The position numbers and the translations under genes were made by a program. DNA of 8,541 bases from Hydrogenovibrio sp. UBA650 (lineage in GTDB: Bacteria; Pseudomonadota; Gammaproteobacteria; Thiomicrospirales; Thiomicrospiraceae): the NCBI GenBank assembly GCA_002299245.1, contig DBOI01000153.1:875-9415 (forward strand), written 5' to 3'. The first letter of the stretch is position 1. Each line of letters starts with the position of its first letter. The notes under the pieces are model-generated. The model did no database searches. It had not been told where the DNA came from and saw only the letters and a program-made list of their open reading frames with translations. Below are positions 1 to 6,012 of this stretch, piece by piece.

Positions 1-101
1 CTGATGCAGGCGGCGTTGTTGTTAACCGTTCGCTTGCTAGTGGCTCTGGTGGATTCACCCCATCATTTGGTGGTGGTACCGCTAGCTCAAGTCCAAACTA
101 A
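1..101 (+). CDS. C-terminal end of an unidentified Gly/Ser-rich protein (5' truncated)
   Basis: An open frame enters from the left edge (codons begin at position 3) and stops at TAA 99-101. It gives 32 residues, starting DAGGVVVNRS and ending in a Gly/Ser/Thr-rich tail (GSGGFTPSFGGGTASSSPN). Such a tail is typical of a flexible C-terminus and carries no diagnostic motif. It does not look like the end of a glycosyltransferase or of a priming phosphotransferase, the protein encoded upstream of the barrel gene in vps-type loci. The frame is favoured over the others because its stop lies 21 bases before a strong terminator, as expected for a gene end. The protein family cannot be named from this fragment. 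Confidence 0.5.
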   Translation, partial: DAGGVVVNRSLASGSGGFTPSFGGGTASSSPN

Positions 102-122
102 ACAGCAATTCAATGATTACTT

Positions 123-160
123 AAAACCATATTGGACAAATGTCCGATGTGGTTTTTTTT
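123..160 (+). terminator. Rho-independent terminator
   Basis: The arms 123-138 and 141-156 pair over 16 positions, including two G-U wobbles (130/149 and 133/146). In practice this leaves a 4-base loop closed by GGAC/GTCC. The right arm runs straight into eight T residues (153-160). The two wobbles would be A-C mismatches in the opposite transcript, so the hairpin is better formed in + strand RNA. This fits termination of the gene ending at 101. The next coding region starts only 12 bases further on. Confidence 0.85.
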
Positions 161-164
161 GGGG
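161..164 (+). promoter_or_regulatory. Ribosome binding site that sets the start of the beta-barrel gene
   Basis: GGGG at 161-164 lies 8 bases before ATG 173 and directly follows the U-tract of the terminator. It supports a start at 173. An in-frame ATG at 140 lies inside the hairpin loop, has no comparable purine-rich site and would put a non-signal sequence in front of the signal peptide. Confidence 0.55.
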
Positions 165-172
165 CAAAATTT

Positions 173-1315
173 ATGAATACGCAATTGAAACTACACTCGG
201 CTATTTTGTTAGCACTATCTACACAAACAGCCTACGCTCTTGATCCTGCTGCAGTAGACTTTGAAGGCATACAAGTCACACCTACCTTAGAGATTGCCGG
301 ATCATACGACGATAACTACCTAACGTTGAACGATCCTGAGAGCTCATGGATCACATCGATAACGCCTAATGTAAAAATCATGGGATTCGGTGAAAAATCA
401 ACCTTCGAAGCCAGCTACATGCTTAACCATCAGATTTACCATGAAGAAAATGCTGACAACTTAACAAATCATTTTTTATCTGCTAAAGCTGATTTTGAAT
501 TTGATGTACGAAATCGACTTAATTTAAATGCCGGCTACAGTAGAACTCAAACCGCATCGGACGCCTACACCCTTGGTGAGTTAAACAGTTTCAAGTCTGC
601 TAACGCAGGTGCCAAATATATTTACGGAGCGCCAAGTGCAACTGGAAATATCGAGGTTGGTGTAAACTACGACTCTATTCGTTCAACAAATGGTGAGAAC
701 CTTGATGTTGAAAGAGATTCAACTGGTGCAGACATCGCTTTTGTCTATAAAGCCACTGCCAAAACTAGACTGACAGCAGAAGTTGCAGTTCAAGACTTTG
801 ACTACGACTCTAATGACGCCCTAGACAGTCAGAACACAAGCTATTTGCTAGGTGCTAGATGGGAAGCCACCGCGCGCACAACTGGATATGCCAAAATTGG
901 TAAGCAGGATAAGGATTTTGACGACTCCAGTATTGACAATGCGGATCTAACCAACTGGGAAGTTAGCGTCGAATGGGCTCCAAAATCCTACTCTGTATTC
1001 ACTCTTGGAACAAACCAGAGAATTGATGAAGGTCTCTACGGTGCAAACCATGTAGATGCACGTACTAATCAACTGGCCTGGAAACACGACTGGGGCAGAG
1101 GTTACACCAGCCAGATGAATTACAGAAATATCGACCGCGATTACTCAAATGGCCGTGACGATGAAGTCAACTCCTACGGACTTGGCGTCAAATATATGGC
1201 AAAACGATGGATGGATATAGGGCTTGATTACCAATCAACCAGACAAGATTCAAGCTCAAAACCATATGATTACGACAGAGATGTTTTCAAATTTAGCGTC
1301 AACCTTAGCTTATAA
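173..1315 (+). CDS. Outer-membrane beta-barrel protein of a polysaccharide export locus (VpsM-like / BBP2-like)
   Basis: This 380-residue protein has a clear Sec signal peptide: basic residue K6, a hydrophobic stretch around 10-17, and AxA-type cleavage after residue 22 (TAYA|LDP). The mature part has no cysteine and no hydrophobic helix. It consists of alternating polar and hydrophobic strands rich in Tyr, Asp, Asn, Thr and Gly. Examples are TPTLEIAGSYDDNYLTL near the start and DVFKFSVNLSL at the end. This is the pattern of an outer-membrane barrel of roughly 16-18 strands. Barrels of this kind, in the putative beta-barrel porin 2 group and including Vibrio VpsM, are encoded next to short OPX proteins in EPS loci. 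It is the first gene of the operon and lies 34 bases before the OPX gene. Its likely role is the channel through which the polysaccharide leaves the cell. The barrel assignment is firm, while the export role is inferred from context. Confidence 0.8.
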   Translation: MNTQLKLHSAILLALSTQTAYALDPAAVDFEGIQVTPTLEIAGSYDDNYLTLNDPESSWITSITPNVKIMGFGEKSTFEASYMLNHQIYHEENADNLTNHFLSAKADFEFDVRNRLNLNAGYSRTQTASDAYTLGELNSFKSANAGAKYIYGAPSATGNIEVGVNYDSIRSTNGENLDVERDSTGADIAFVYKATAKTRLTAEVAVQDFDYDSNDALDSQNTSYLLGARWEATARTTGYAKIGKQDKDFDDSSIDNADLTNWEVSVEWAPKSYSVFTLGTNQRIDEGLYGANHVDARTNQLAWKHDWGRGYTSQMNYRNIDRDYSNGRDDEVNSYGLGVKYMAKRWMDIGLDYQSTRQDSSSKPYDYDRDVFKFSVNLSL

Positions 1316-1349
1316 TGAAATTTGATTAAGTCTAATGGTCGTAAACTAA

Positions 1350-1883
1350 ATGCAATCTGTCATTCCTGCAATAATTTCAATTTTGTTGGTTTCACTGGCC
1401 ACATTATCTTCAGCCAGTGAAGATCAATACCAACTCTCATCGGGCGATGTTATATCAGTTAAGGTATTTGCAGAGCCTGAGTTAAGCTTCGAGAAAATTA
1501 AGCTGACTGAAAACGGTAGCTTGAACTACCCTTTTATTGGAGAAATCCAAGCAAAAGGCTTAACCGCAGTAGAACTCCAAAACAGAATTACCAAACGACT
1601 AAAAGGCGACTACCTTGTCAACCCTCGTGTTTCTGTTAGTGTCTTAGAGTATCGTCAGTTTTTCATCAGCGGTGAAGTTAAAAACCCTGATGGATACCCA
1701 TACCAGCCTGGGCTGACCGTCCGCAGAGCAGTCGCTCTTGCTGGAGGACTTACTGAAAGGGCTTCTGAAAGAAGAATGACGATTATCCGTGAATCTGATC
1801 CTGCAAAAAAACCTCTATACGTCAATATGGAGGATTTAGTTATGCCAGGTGACACATTAACAATAGACCAGGGTTTCTTCTAA
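1350..1883 (+). CDS. Short periplasmic polysaccharide export protein (OPX/Wza family, VpsN-like)
   Basis: A 177-residue protein with an N-terminal hydrophobic segment (about 4-19) and probable signal peptidase I cleavage after SSA22. The Poly_export domain covers about 27-100, including YQLSSGDVISVKVF and the NPRVSVSV segment. A single SLBB-type beta-grasp domain follows (about 104-148, FFISGEVKNPDGYPYQPG), then a PGDTLTIDQGFF tail. The family guides nascent polysaccharide through the periplasm to the outer membrane. Wza itself is about twice this size, with extra SLBB domains, a lipobox cysteine and a C-terminal amphipathic helix that forms the outer-membrane pore. None of these is present here, and the protein has no cysteine at all. 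The n-region of the signal peptide also lacks Lys or Arg, which is unusual, but a stop codon (TAA 1347-1349) directly before ATG excludes an upstream start. The stop codon abuts the ATG of the kinase gene, so the two are probably translationally coupled. Confidence 0.88.
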   Translation: MQSVIPAIISILLVSLATLSSASEDQYQLSSGDVISVKVFAEPELSFEKIKLTENGSLNYPFIGEIQAKGLTAVELQNRITKRLKGDYLVNPRVSVSVLEYRQFFISGEVKNPDGYPYQPGLTVRRAVALAGGLTERASERRMTIIRESDPAKKPLYVNMEDLVMPGDTLTIDQGFF

Positions 1884-4121
1884 ATGCAAAATGAGTCGCC
1901 TAAAGCAGCCTTTCTTCAAAACCAAAACAACAATACAAACAATGAAAATGATGTAATCGATTTACTTCCTGTTTTTCTGGTTGTTTGGAGAAAAAAATGG
2001 ACCATTATGACCTTGGTTATTTTGACCATGATCTTAACAGCCTTGGTTGTCCTCAGCATAGAGCCAACTTATCGCTCAACAGCGACAATGCAAATCGAAC
2101 AACAAGAAGCCCAGGTAGTATCGATCGAACAGATTTATGGGGTCGACAGTTCGAGTGAATACCTGCAAACCCAATTTGAACTTTTGAAATCAAGAACCCT
2201 TGCTGAAAGAGTCGTAAGAGAGCTTGAACTAACTACTCATATTGAGTTTGACCCACGGCAAGCTGAACCACCATTGATTGATATAAAAGGCCTTATTGCA
2301 AATTTTAATCTACACAGCCTTATCCCAGGCACAACGCCAGAGGACTTTGTAGAACTGCCCCCGCCAACAGAAGACGAAATATTTACCAGTGTTGTAGATA
2401 GTTTTATTGAAAAAATAACTATTGCGCCCATCAAGAAAAGCCAACTTGTCAAAATTAGTGTAGATATGCACGATAGTAATATGGCCACCAGAGCAGCCAA
2501 TGCTATAGCCCAAAACTTCATTAATAGTCAACTTGATGCAGCTATGGAAACCTCTATGACTGCTACAAACTGGATGAATGAAAGGCTGGTTGAACTTCGT
2601 GACAACCTACAAGTTGCTGAAAACAAACTTCAAGAATTTAAGGAACAACAGGGTCTGATTGATGTTGGGGGAAGTGGAATTGTTACCGTATCTGCTAATG
2701 AACTATCTGCAATCAATGAACGCTTAGTTGATGCCAGAACTAAAACTGCAGAAGCAAAAAGCCAATATAAACAGGTAAAGTCCATCAAAAAATGGAACTG
2801 GCGAAAGATGTCTACAGTCCCAGCGGTTTTGAGCCACCCTCTTGTACAGACCTTCAAAGCTGAAGAAGCTAAGGCACAAGCCAAAGTTAAAGAATTATCA
2901 AAACGCTACGGGAAAAGACACCCAACAATGCAAGCCGCCAATAGTGACCTAACAGCGGCACAAGAAAGCCTCAAAGCTCAAGTACTTCAAATAGTCGCAG
3001 GTATAGAGCGTCAATATCAAATAGCAACAGCTAACGAAGCCTCTTTACAAGAATCTGTTGAAGAGAACAAAGCACAGATTCAAGACATCTCAAAAAATGA
3101 GTTCAAATTAAGAGAACTTCAACGAGAAGTCGACTCTAACAGAACAATCTACGACACATTCATGGACCGTTTGAAAGAAACAACCGCTACAGCGGATCTT
3201 GAGAGTGCCAAAGCACGAATTGTAGATCCAGCAATCATGCCAACTAAACCAATTAAGCCGAAAAAAGGGCTTATTGTGATTATAGCCGGCTTTTTAGCGG
3301 GTTTATTTGCCGTATTCTTAACACTGCTACTCAATGCACTCAACAACACCTTTAAATCAACAGATGAAATCGAATCTAAGTTAAACCTACCTGTGCTTGG
3401 GTTGTTGCCAATTGTAAAAGCCAATACACGTCGAATGATTGTTGAGCATTACATAGATAAAACCGATAAACCCTTTATGGAATCAGTCAAGACAATTCGT
3501 ACAGGTATTATGCTTTCAGGAATTGATAATCCGCACAAGGTACTGGTTGTTACCTCATCAATACCTGGAGAAGGTAAAACAACCGTCTCCACAAACTTAG
3601 CCATTTCACTGGGCGAAATGGAAAACACCCTTCTTATTGAGGCCGACATGCGTCGTCCAACAATGGCAAAAACATTTGATCTACCTGTGGGTACTCCTGG
3701 TCTTGCAAACTTAATTGCAAACACTGCAGATTATGATGATTGTATTCAAAGCATTGGTGGAATTGACCTAATCGTAGCCGGACTGGTACCACCAAACCCA
3801 CTCGAGCTAATAGCATCGAAGAAGTTTGCTGAAGTCATGGAAGAACTGATTAACCGCTATGAACGCATAGTCATTGACTGCCCTCCTGTACAGGCTGTAA
3901 GTGATGCTCTTGTATTATCTAAATATGCTGAAAATCTTATTTATGTAATCAAGGCAGAATCCACATCCAAACCGGTTGTAACCAAGGGAATTGGGCAACT
4001 TCTTCAAAACAACGCGCCAGTTAAAGGTGTTGTGCTCAATACAGTTGATATAAAAAAGGGCCTAAAATACGGTTACGGCTACGATGGATATTATGACTAT
4101 TACGGCTACAGCACAAAATAA
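1884..4121 (+). CDS. Polysaccharide co-polymerase and bacterial tyrosine autokinase (Wzc/VpsO-like)
   Basis: This 745-residue inner-membrane protein has the full PCP-2a layout. An Asn-rich cytoplasmic N-terminus (12-22) leads to a first membrane segment (about 40-59). A Wzz-type periplasmic region follows, then long coiled coils (about 230-300 and 325-440) ending in the PxxP-like segment MPTKPIKPKK. The second membrane segment is about 463-486. The cytoplasmic BY-kinase domain has Walker A SSIPGEGKTT (K565), Walker A' LLIEADMRRP (583-592) and Walker B RIVIDCPP (661-668). The C-terminus is a tyrosine cluster with eight Tyr at 729, 731, 733, 736, 737, 739, 740 and 742. In this family the kinase autophosphorylates the cluster, and cycling between phosphorylated and free forms controls chain length and export. 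Its ATG directly follows the OPX stop, and AGGG (1870-1873) can serve as ribosome binding site. Length and motifs are normal and the gene looks intact. Confidence 0.93.
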   Translation: MQNESPKAAFLQNQNNNTNNENDVIDLLPVFLVVWRKKWTIMTLVILTMILTALVVLSIEPTYRSTATMQIEQQEAQVVSIEQIYGVDSSSEYLQTQFELLKSRTLAERVVRELELTTHIEFDPRQAEPPLIDIKGLIANFNLHSLIPGTTPEDFVELPPPTEDEIFTSVVDSFIEKITIAPIKKSQLVKISVDMHDSNMATRAANAIAQNFINSQLDAAMETSMTATNWMNERLVELRDNLQVAENKLQEFKEQQGLIDVGGSGIVTVSANELSAINERLVDARTKTAEAKSQYKQVKSIKKWNWRKMSTVPAVLSHPLVQTFKAEEAKAQAKVKELSKRYGKRHPTMQAANSDLTAAQESLKAQVLQIVAGIERQYQIATANEASLQESVEENKAQIQDISKNEFKLRELQREVDSNRTIYDTFMDRLKETTATADLESAKARIVDPAIMPTKPIKPKKGLIVIIAGFLAGLFAVFLTLLLNALNNTFKSTDEIESKLNLPVLGLLPIVKANTRRMIVEHYIDKTDKPFMESVKTIRTGIMLSGIDNPHKVLVVTSSIPGEGKTTVSTNLAISLGEMENTLLIEADMRRPTMAKTFDLPVGTPGLANLIANTADYDDCIQSIGGIDLIVAGLVPPNPLELIASKKFAEVMEELINRYERIVIDCPPVQAVSDALVLSKYAENLIYVIKAESTSKPVVTKGIGQLLQNNAPVKGVVLNTVDIKKGLKYGYGYDGYYDYYGYSTK

Positions 4122-4140
4122 ACACTTAGAATCCACGATC

Positions 4141-4175
4141 CGACCTTCATGTTCCGCACATTCGTGTTAAGGTCG
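4141..4175 (+). promoter_or_regulatory. Hairpin covering the ribosome binding site of the phosphatase gene
   Basis: CGACCTT (4141-4147) and AAGGTCG (4169-4175) form a perfect 7-base-pair stem around a 21-base loop. The right arm contains AAGG (4169-4172), the only good Shine-Dalgarno candidate for ATG 4180, at a spacing of 7 bases. If the stem forms in the mRNA it would lower translation of the phosphatase relative to the kinase. The long loop makes it only moderately stable, and no T-run follows, so it is not a terminator. A regulatory role is inference. Confidence 0.4.
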
Positions 4176-4179
4176 CCTG

Positions 4180-4917
4180 ATGTACGATTTACACAACCAT
4201 CTTCTACCAGGAATAGACGATGGCTCCCAAGACATTGAAACCTCTATCAAACTGGCACAAATCGCTGTTGAAGATGGAATCACTCACATGGTTTGTACAC
4301 CTCACATTCACCCAGGTCACTTTGACAATACAGAAGAAACCATACAACAGGCCCTTGAAGTATTTATCCATGCCTTGAAAGAAAAAAACATAAATCTGAC
4401 AGTATCAGCTGCTGCGGAAGTACACATTGGCCCTGAAATACTTCAAAAGACTTTAGAAAATAAACTGCCTTTTATCGGCAAATGGTTAAACAAAAATGTA
4501 GTGTTACTGGAATTTCCAACTAATCAGATTCCAATTGGAACTGAAAAACTGGTTAAGTGGCTCTTGAATCATGACATCGTACCCATGATCGCACACCCTG
4601 AACGTAATACCGTGTTTCGAGAACAACCTCAGAAACTAGAAGCATTCATCAATCAAGGCTGCTTAATACAAGTTACTGCTTCAGCTATATTGGGCAGGTT
4701 TGGTAGCCGAGCACAAGAAAGCGCTGAAACGCTTTTACTCAACAATCAAATAACAATTATGGCAAGTGATGCTCACAATATTGAGTACCGCCCACCAAAA
4801 CTAGCAGATGCATATGCAAAAGTAGCGGAGCTGACTTCTTTAGAAAACGCTAAAAAACTCTTTATAGATACTCCGAAAAAGATATCCTCATCCAAATTCA
4901 AACCCGAAACTGATTAA
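4180..4917 (+). CDS. PHP-type manganese-dependent protein-tyrosine phosphatase (CpsB/YwqE-like)
   Basis: A 245-residue cytoplasmic protein with the metal-binding motifs of the polymerase-and-histidinol-phosphatase fold. These are DLHNH at the start (H5, H7), GIDDG (11-15), TPHIHPGHF (H42), AAEVHIGPE (E80), IAHPERN (H139) and ASDAHN (D197, H199). Length and motifs match the CpsB/CapC/YwqE enzymes, which remove phosphate from the Tyr-rich tail of BY-kinases. The gene is 58 bases downstream of such a kinase, so that kinase is the likely substrate. Many Gram-negative capsule and EPS loci use a low-molecular-weight Wzb-type phosphatase instead, and the PHP type is best known from Gram-positives. 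The reading frame is intact with all metal ligands visible. The ATG is preceded by AAGG within a possible hairpin. Confidence 0.9.
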   Translation: MYDLHNHLLPGIDDGSQDIETSIKLAQIAVEDGITHMVCTPHIHPGHFDNTEETIQQALEVFIHALKEKNINLTVSAAAEVHIGPEILQKTLENKLPFIGKWLNKNVVLLEFPTNQIPIGTEKLVKWLLNHDIVPMIAHPERNTVFREQPQKLEAFINQGCLIQVTASAILGRFGSRAQESAETLLLNNQITIMASDAHNIEYRPPKLADAYAKVAELTSLENAKKLFIDTPKKISSSKFKPETD

Positions 4918-4933
4918 AATCAAAACAGCTAAT

Positions 4934-5674
4934 ATGAAAATATCAACTCAACAAGCAAAAGAATCAGTTCCAAACCTAAAGTATCTCTTTTTCTTCCTGA
5001 TAATACTGGCAATTGGCTTGTTATTATTAGGCTCTCAGATGGTGATATCTGGACTTTATAAAGCGCAATCTCAGCTATTTCTTGAACACTGGGGAAAATC
5101 AACCTCCGCCCCCAACGAAAAACCATGGCATATTGCCTATTCAGCCAGTCAAAAAGCCATCGATTATTACCCGGTAAAACACGCGCCCTTATACGAACTG
5201 AAAGGCAAAGTTATTCAATGGCAAACTTTCAACAAAACCGCTGATGACCCTGTAGTTTTCGAGCTAAGGCAGGAAGCTCTGGCAAGCTATCGCCAACAAA
5301 TCCAGATCACTCCCAAATGGCCCTGGGCATGGCTGAATTTGTTAGCCATAAAAATTGAAATGAATCAGATTGATTCCGAATTTTACAACGCTTGGAACCA
5401 AGTTAAATTAATTTCCAATCAGCACCCCAAAATTCAAACTGCTGTTACTCAAATTGGCATCCAATCATGGAAAAACTTGAGCAATAAATACAAAATAGAA
5501 GCATTGGATAACGTCATCCATGAAATAGCCAAAAGTAAACGTCACGCAAATGCAATAAAACCACTTTTAGCTTCTTATAACCTATTAAAAACAACCTGTC
5601 TCTATGCCACCAAAAAACAGGCAAAAACTCATGACATATGCACAAGTCAAACTAATGCTAAAGCAACCAAATAA
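4934..5674 (+). CDS. Single-pass membrane protein of an EPS locus, VpsP-like
   Basis: This 246-residue protein has a short basic cytoplasmic N-terminus, one strong membrane helix (about 17-40) and a mainly helical region predicted to be periplasmic. Residues about 83-141 resemble one or two TPR-type helical pairs, with LYELKGKV, then ALASYRQQIQITPKWPW and AWLNLLAIK. Two cysteines near the end (222 and 236) could form a disulfide in the periplasm. No catalytic motif is visible. Size, topology and position after a BY-kinase match VpsP, a conserved but poorly understood protein of vps-type loci. I place it there by resemblance, not by a decisive motif. It starts 16 bases after the phosphatase stop with only a weak ribosome binding site, so it is probably translated as part of the operon. 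It appears to be the last gene of the operon, although no terminator is visible behind it. Confidence 0.65.
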   Translation: MKISTQQAKESVPNLKYLFFFLIILAIGLLLLGSQMVISGLYKAQSQLFLEHWGKSTSAPNEKPWHIAYSASQKAIDYYPVKHAPLYELKGKVIQWQTFNKTADDPVVFELRQEALASYRQQIQITPKWPWAWLNLLAIKIEMNQIDSEFYNAWNQVKLISNQHPKIQTAVTQIGIQSWKNLSNKYKIEALDNVIHEIAKSKRHANAIKPLLASYNLLKTTCLYATKKQAKTHDICTSQTNAKATK

Positions 5675-5697
5675 ACAACCAAACCAGCAATAACCTT

Positions 5698-5918
5698 GTG
5701 AAGATTGTCAACGCTGGAACAAAACATATCAGGTTGTATTTGGCCACTCTTATTTCACAAAATCATGAAGTCTTAGCACTTGATTTCATAGCTGAAAAAA
5801 AGAGCTTCTAAAAAATGAGGCCTGTCAAAATGCTGAGTTTTGCATTATCGCTACCCCAACTGATTGCGATATTGAAACTAACAAGGTTTACACCTGAGAT
5901 ATTTTTGGAAAAGACTAA
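5698..5918 (+). pseudogene. ugd: Remnant of UDP-glucose 6-dehydrogenase with internal deletions
   Basis: Three pieces in the correct order match the family. Piece 1 (5698-5808, GTG in place of the start) reads VKIVNAGTKHIRLYLATLIS and then QNHEVLALDF. It corresponds to the N-terminus MKITISGTGYVGLS...QNHEVVALDI of the E. coli enzyme, recalled from memory. The Rossmann GxGxxG is ruined here (GTKHIR). A stop follows at 5809-5811. Piece 2 (5811-5882), in another frame, reads KNEACQNAEF-CIIATPTDCDIETN, matching [20 protein letters not shown] near residue 80. Piece 3 (5883-5918), in frame with piece 2, reads KVYT-stop-DIFGKD-stop. This matches the extreme C-terminus KVYTRDLFGSD with the Arg codon changed to TGA 5895-5897. 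About 220 bases remain of roughly 1,170. Two deletions, a frameshift, two premature stops and loss of the NAD-binding motif make it non-functional. The intact enzyme oxidises UDP-glucose to UDP-glucuronate, a common EPS precursor. Confidence 0.88.
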
Positions 5919-5944
5919 AACTTGCCCAAATAGCGATTTACTCG

Positions 5945-5973
5945 CTGACCATCTTCTATTCAACTGGTAGAAT
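5945..5973 (+). promoter_or_regulatory. Probable sigma-70 promoter of glmS
   Basis: A -35-like CTGACC (5945-5950) is separated by 17 bases from a -10-like TAGAAT (5968-5973). The -10 box is preceded by an extended TGG element (5965-5967). Transcription would begin near 5980, leaving a leader of about 33 bases before ATG 6013. It lies just after the ugd remnant and is the best promoter-like sequence in the 338-base gap. A small hairpin (5931-5947) overlaps the -35 edge. Confidence 0.5.
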
Positions 5974-6012
5974 ACATATTTACTCCAAACCAGTGACGAA
6001 AACAGAAAAACT

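Noticed and set aside
9..20. GGCGGCG resembling the start of an ops antitermination element
   Set aside because: It diverges from the ops consensus after the first five bases and is part of a Gly-rich coding stretch.
140..172. In-frame upstream ATG for the barrel gene
   Set aside because: The codon lies in the hairpin loop and would add 11 residues before a complete signal peptide. ATG 173 has GGGG at proper spacing.
4..243. Open frame of 79 codons over the start of the window
   Set aside because: It runs through the terminator and into the signal peptide region of the barrel gene in another frame. Its composition is unlike a real protein and it has no ribosome binding site.
1311..1316. Perfect TATAAT at the end of the barrel gene
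   Set aside because: No acceptable -35 box at 16-18 bases upstream, and it is made of the last Leu codon and the stop. Likely coincidental in AT-rich DNA.
1335..1349. Mini open frame ATG GTC GTA AAC TAA ending exactly before the OPX start
   Set aside because: Four codons with no Shine-Dalgarno support. It could be a coupling device but chance is a sufficient explanation.
3781..4121. Tyr/Gly-rich repeat-like end of the kinase gene as a recombination or low-complexity element
   Set aside because: A Tyr cluster is the normal phosphorylation tail of BY-kinases and needs no other explanation.
5931..5947. Small hairpin (AGCGA/TCGCT) after the ugd remnant
   Set aside because: Only five to six pairs and no T-run follows, so it is not a credible terminator. 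It may be a relic of the ugd gene end.
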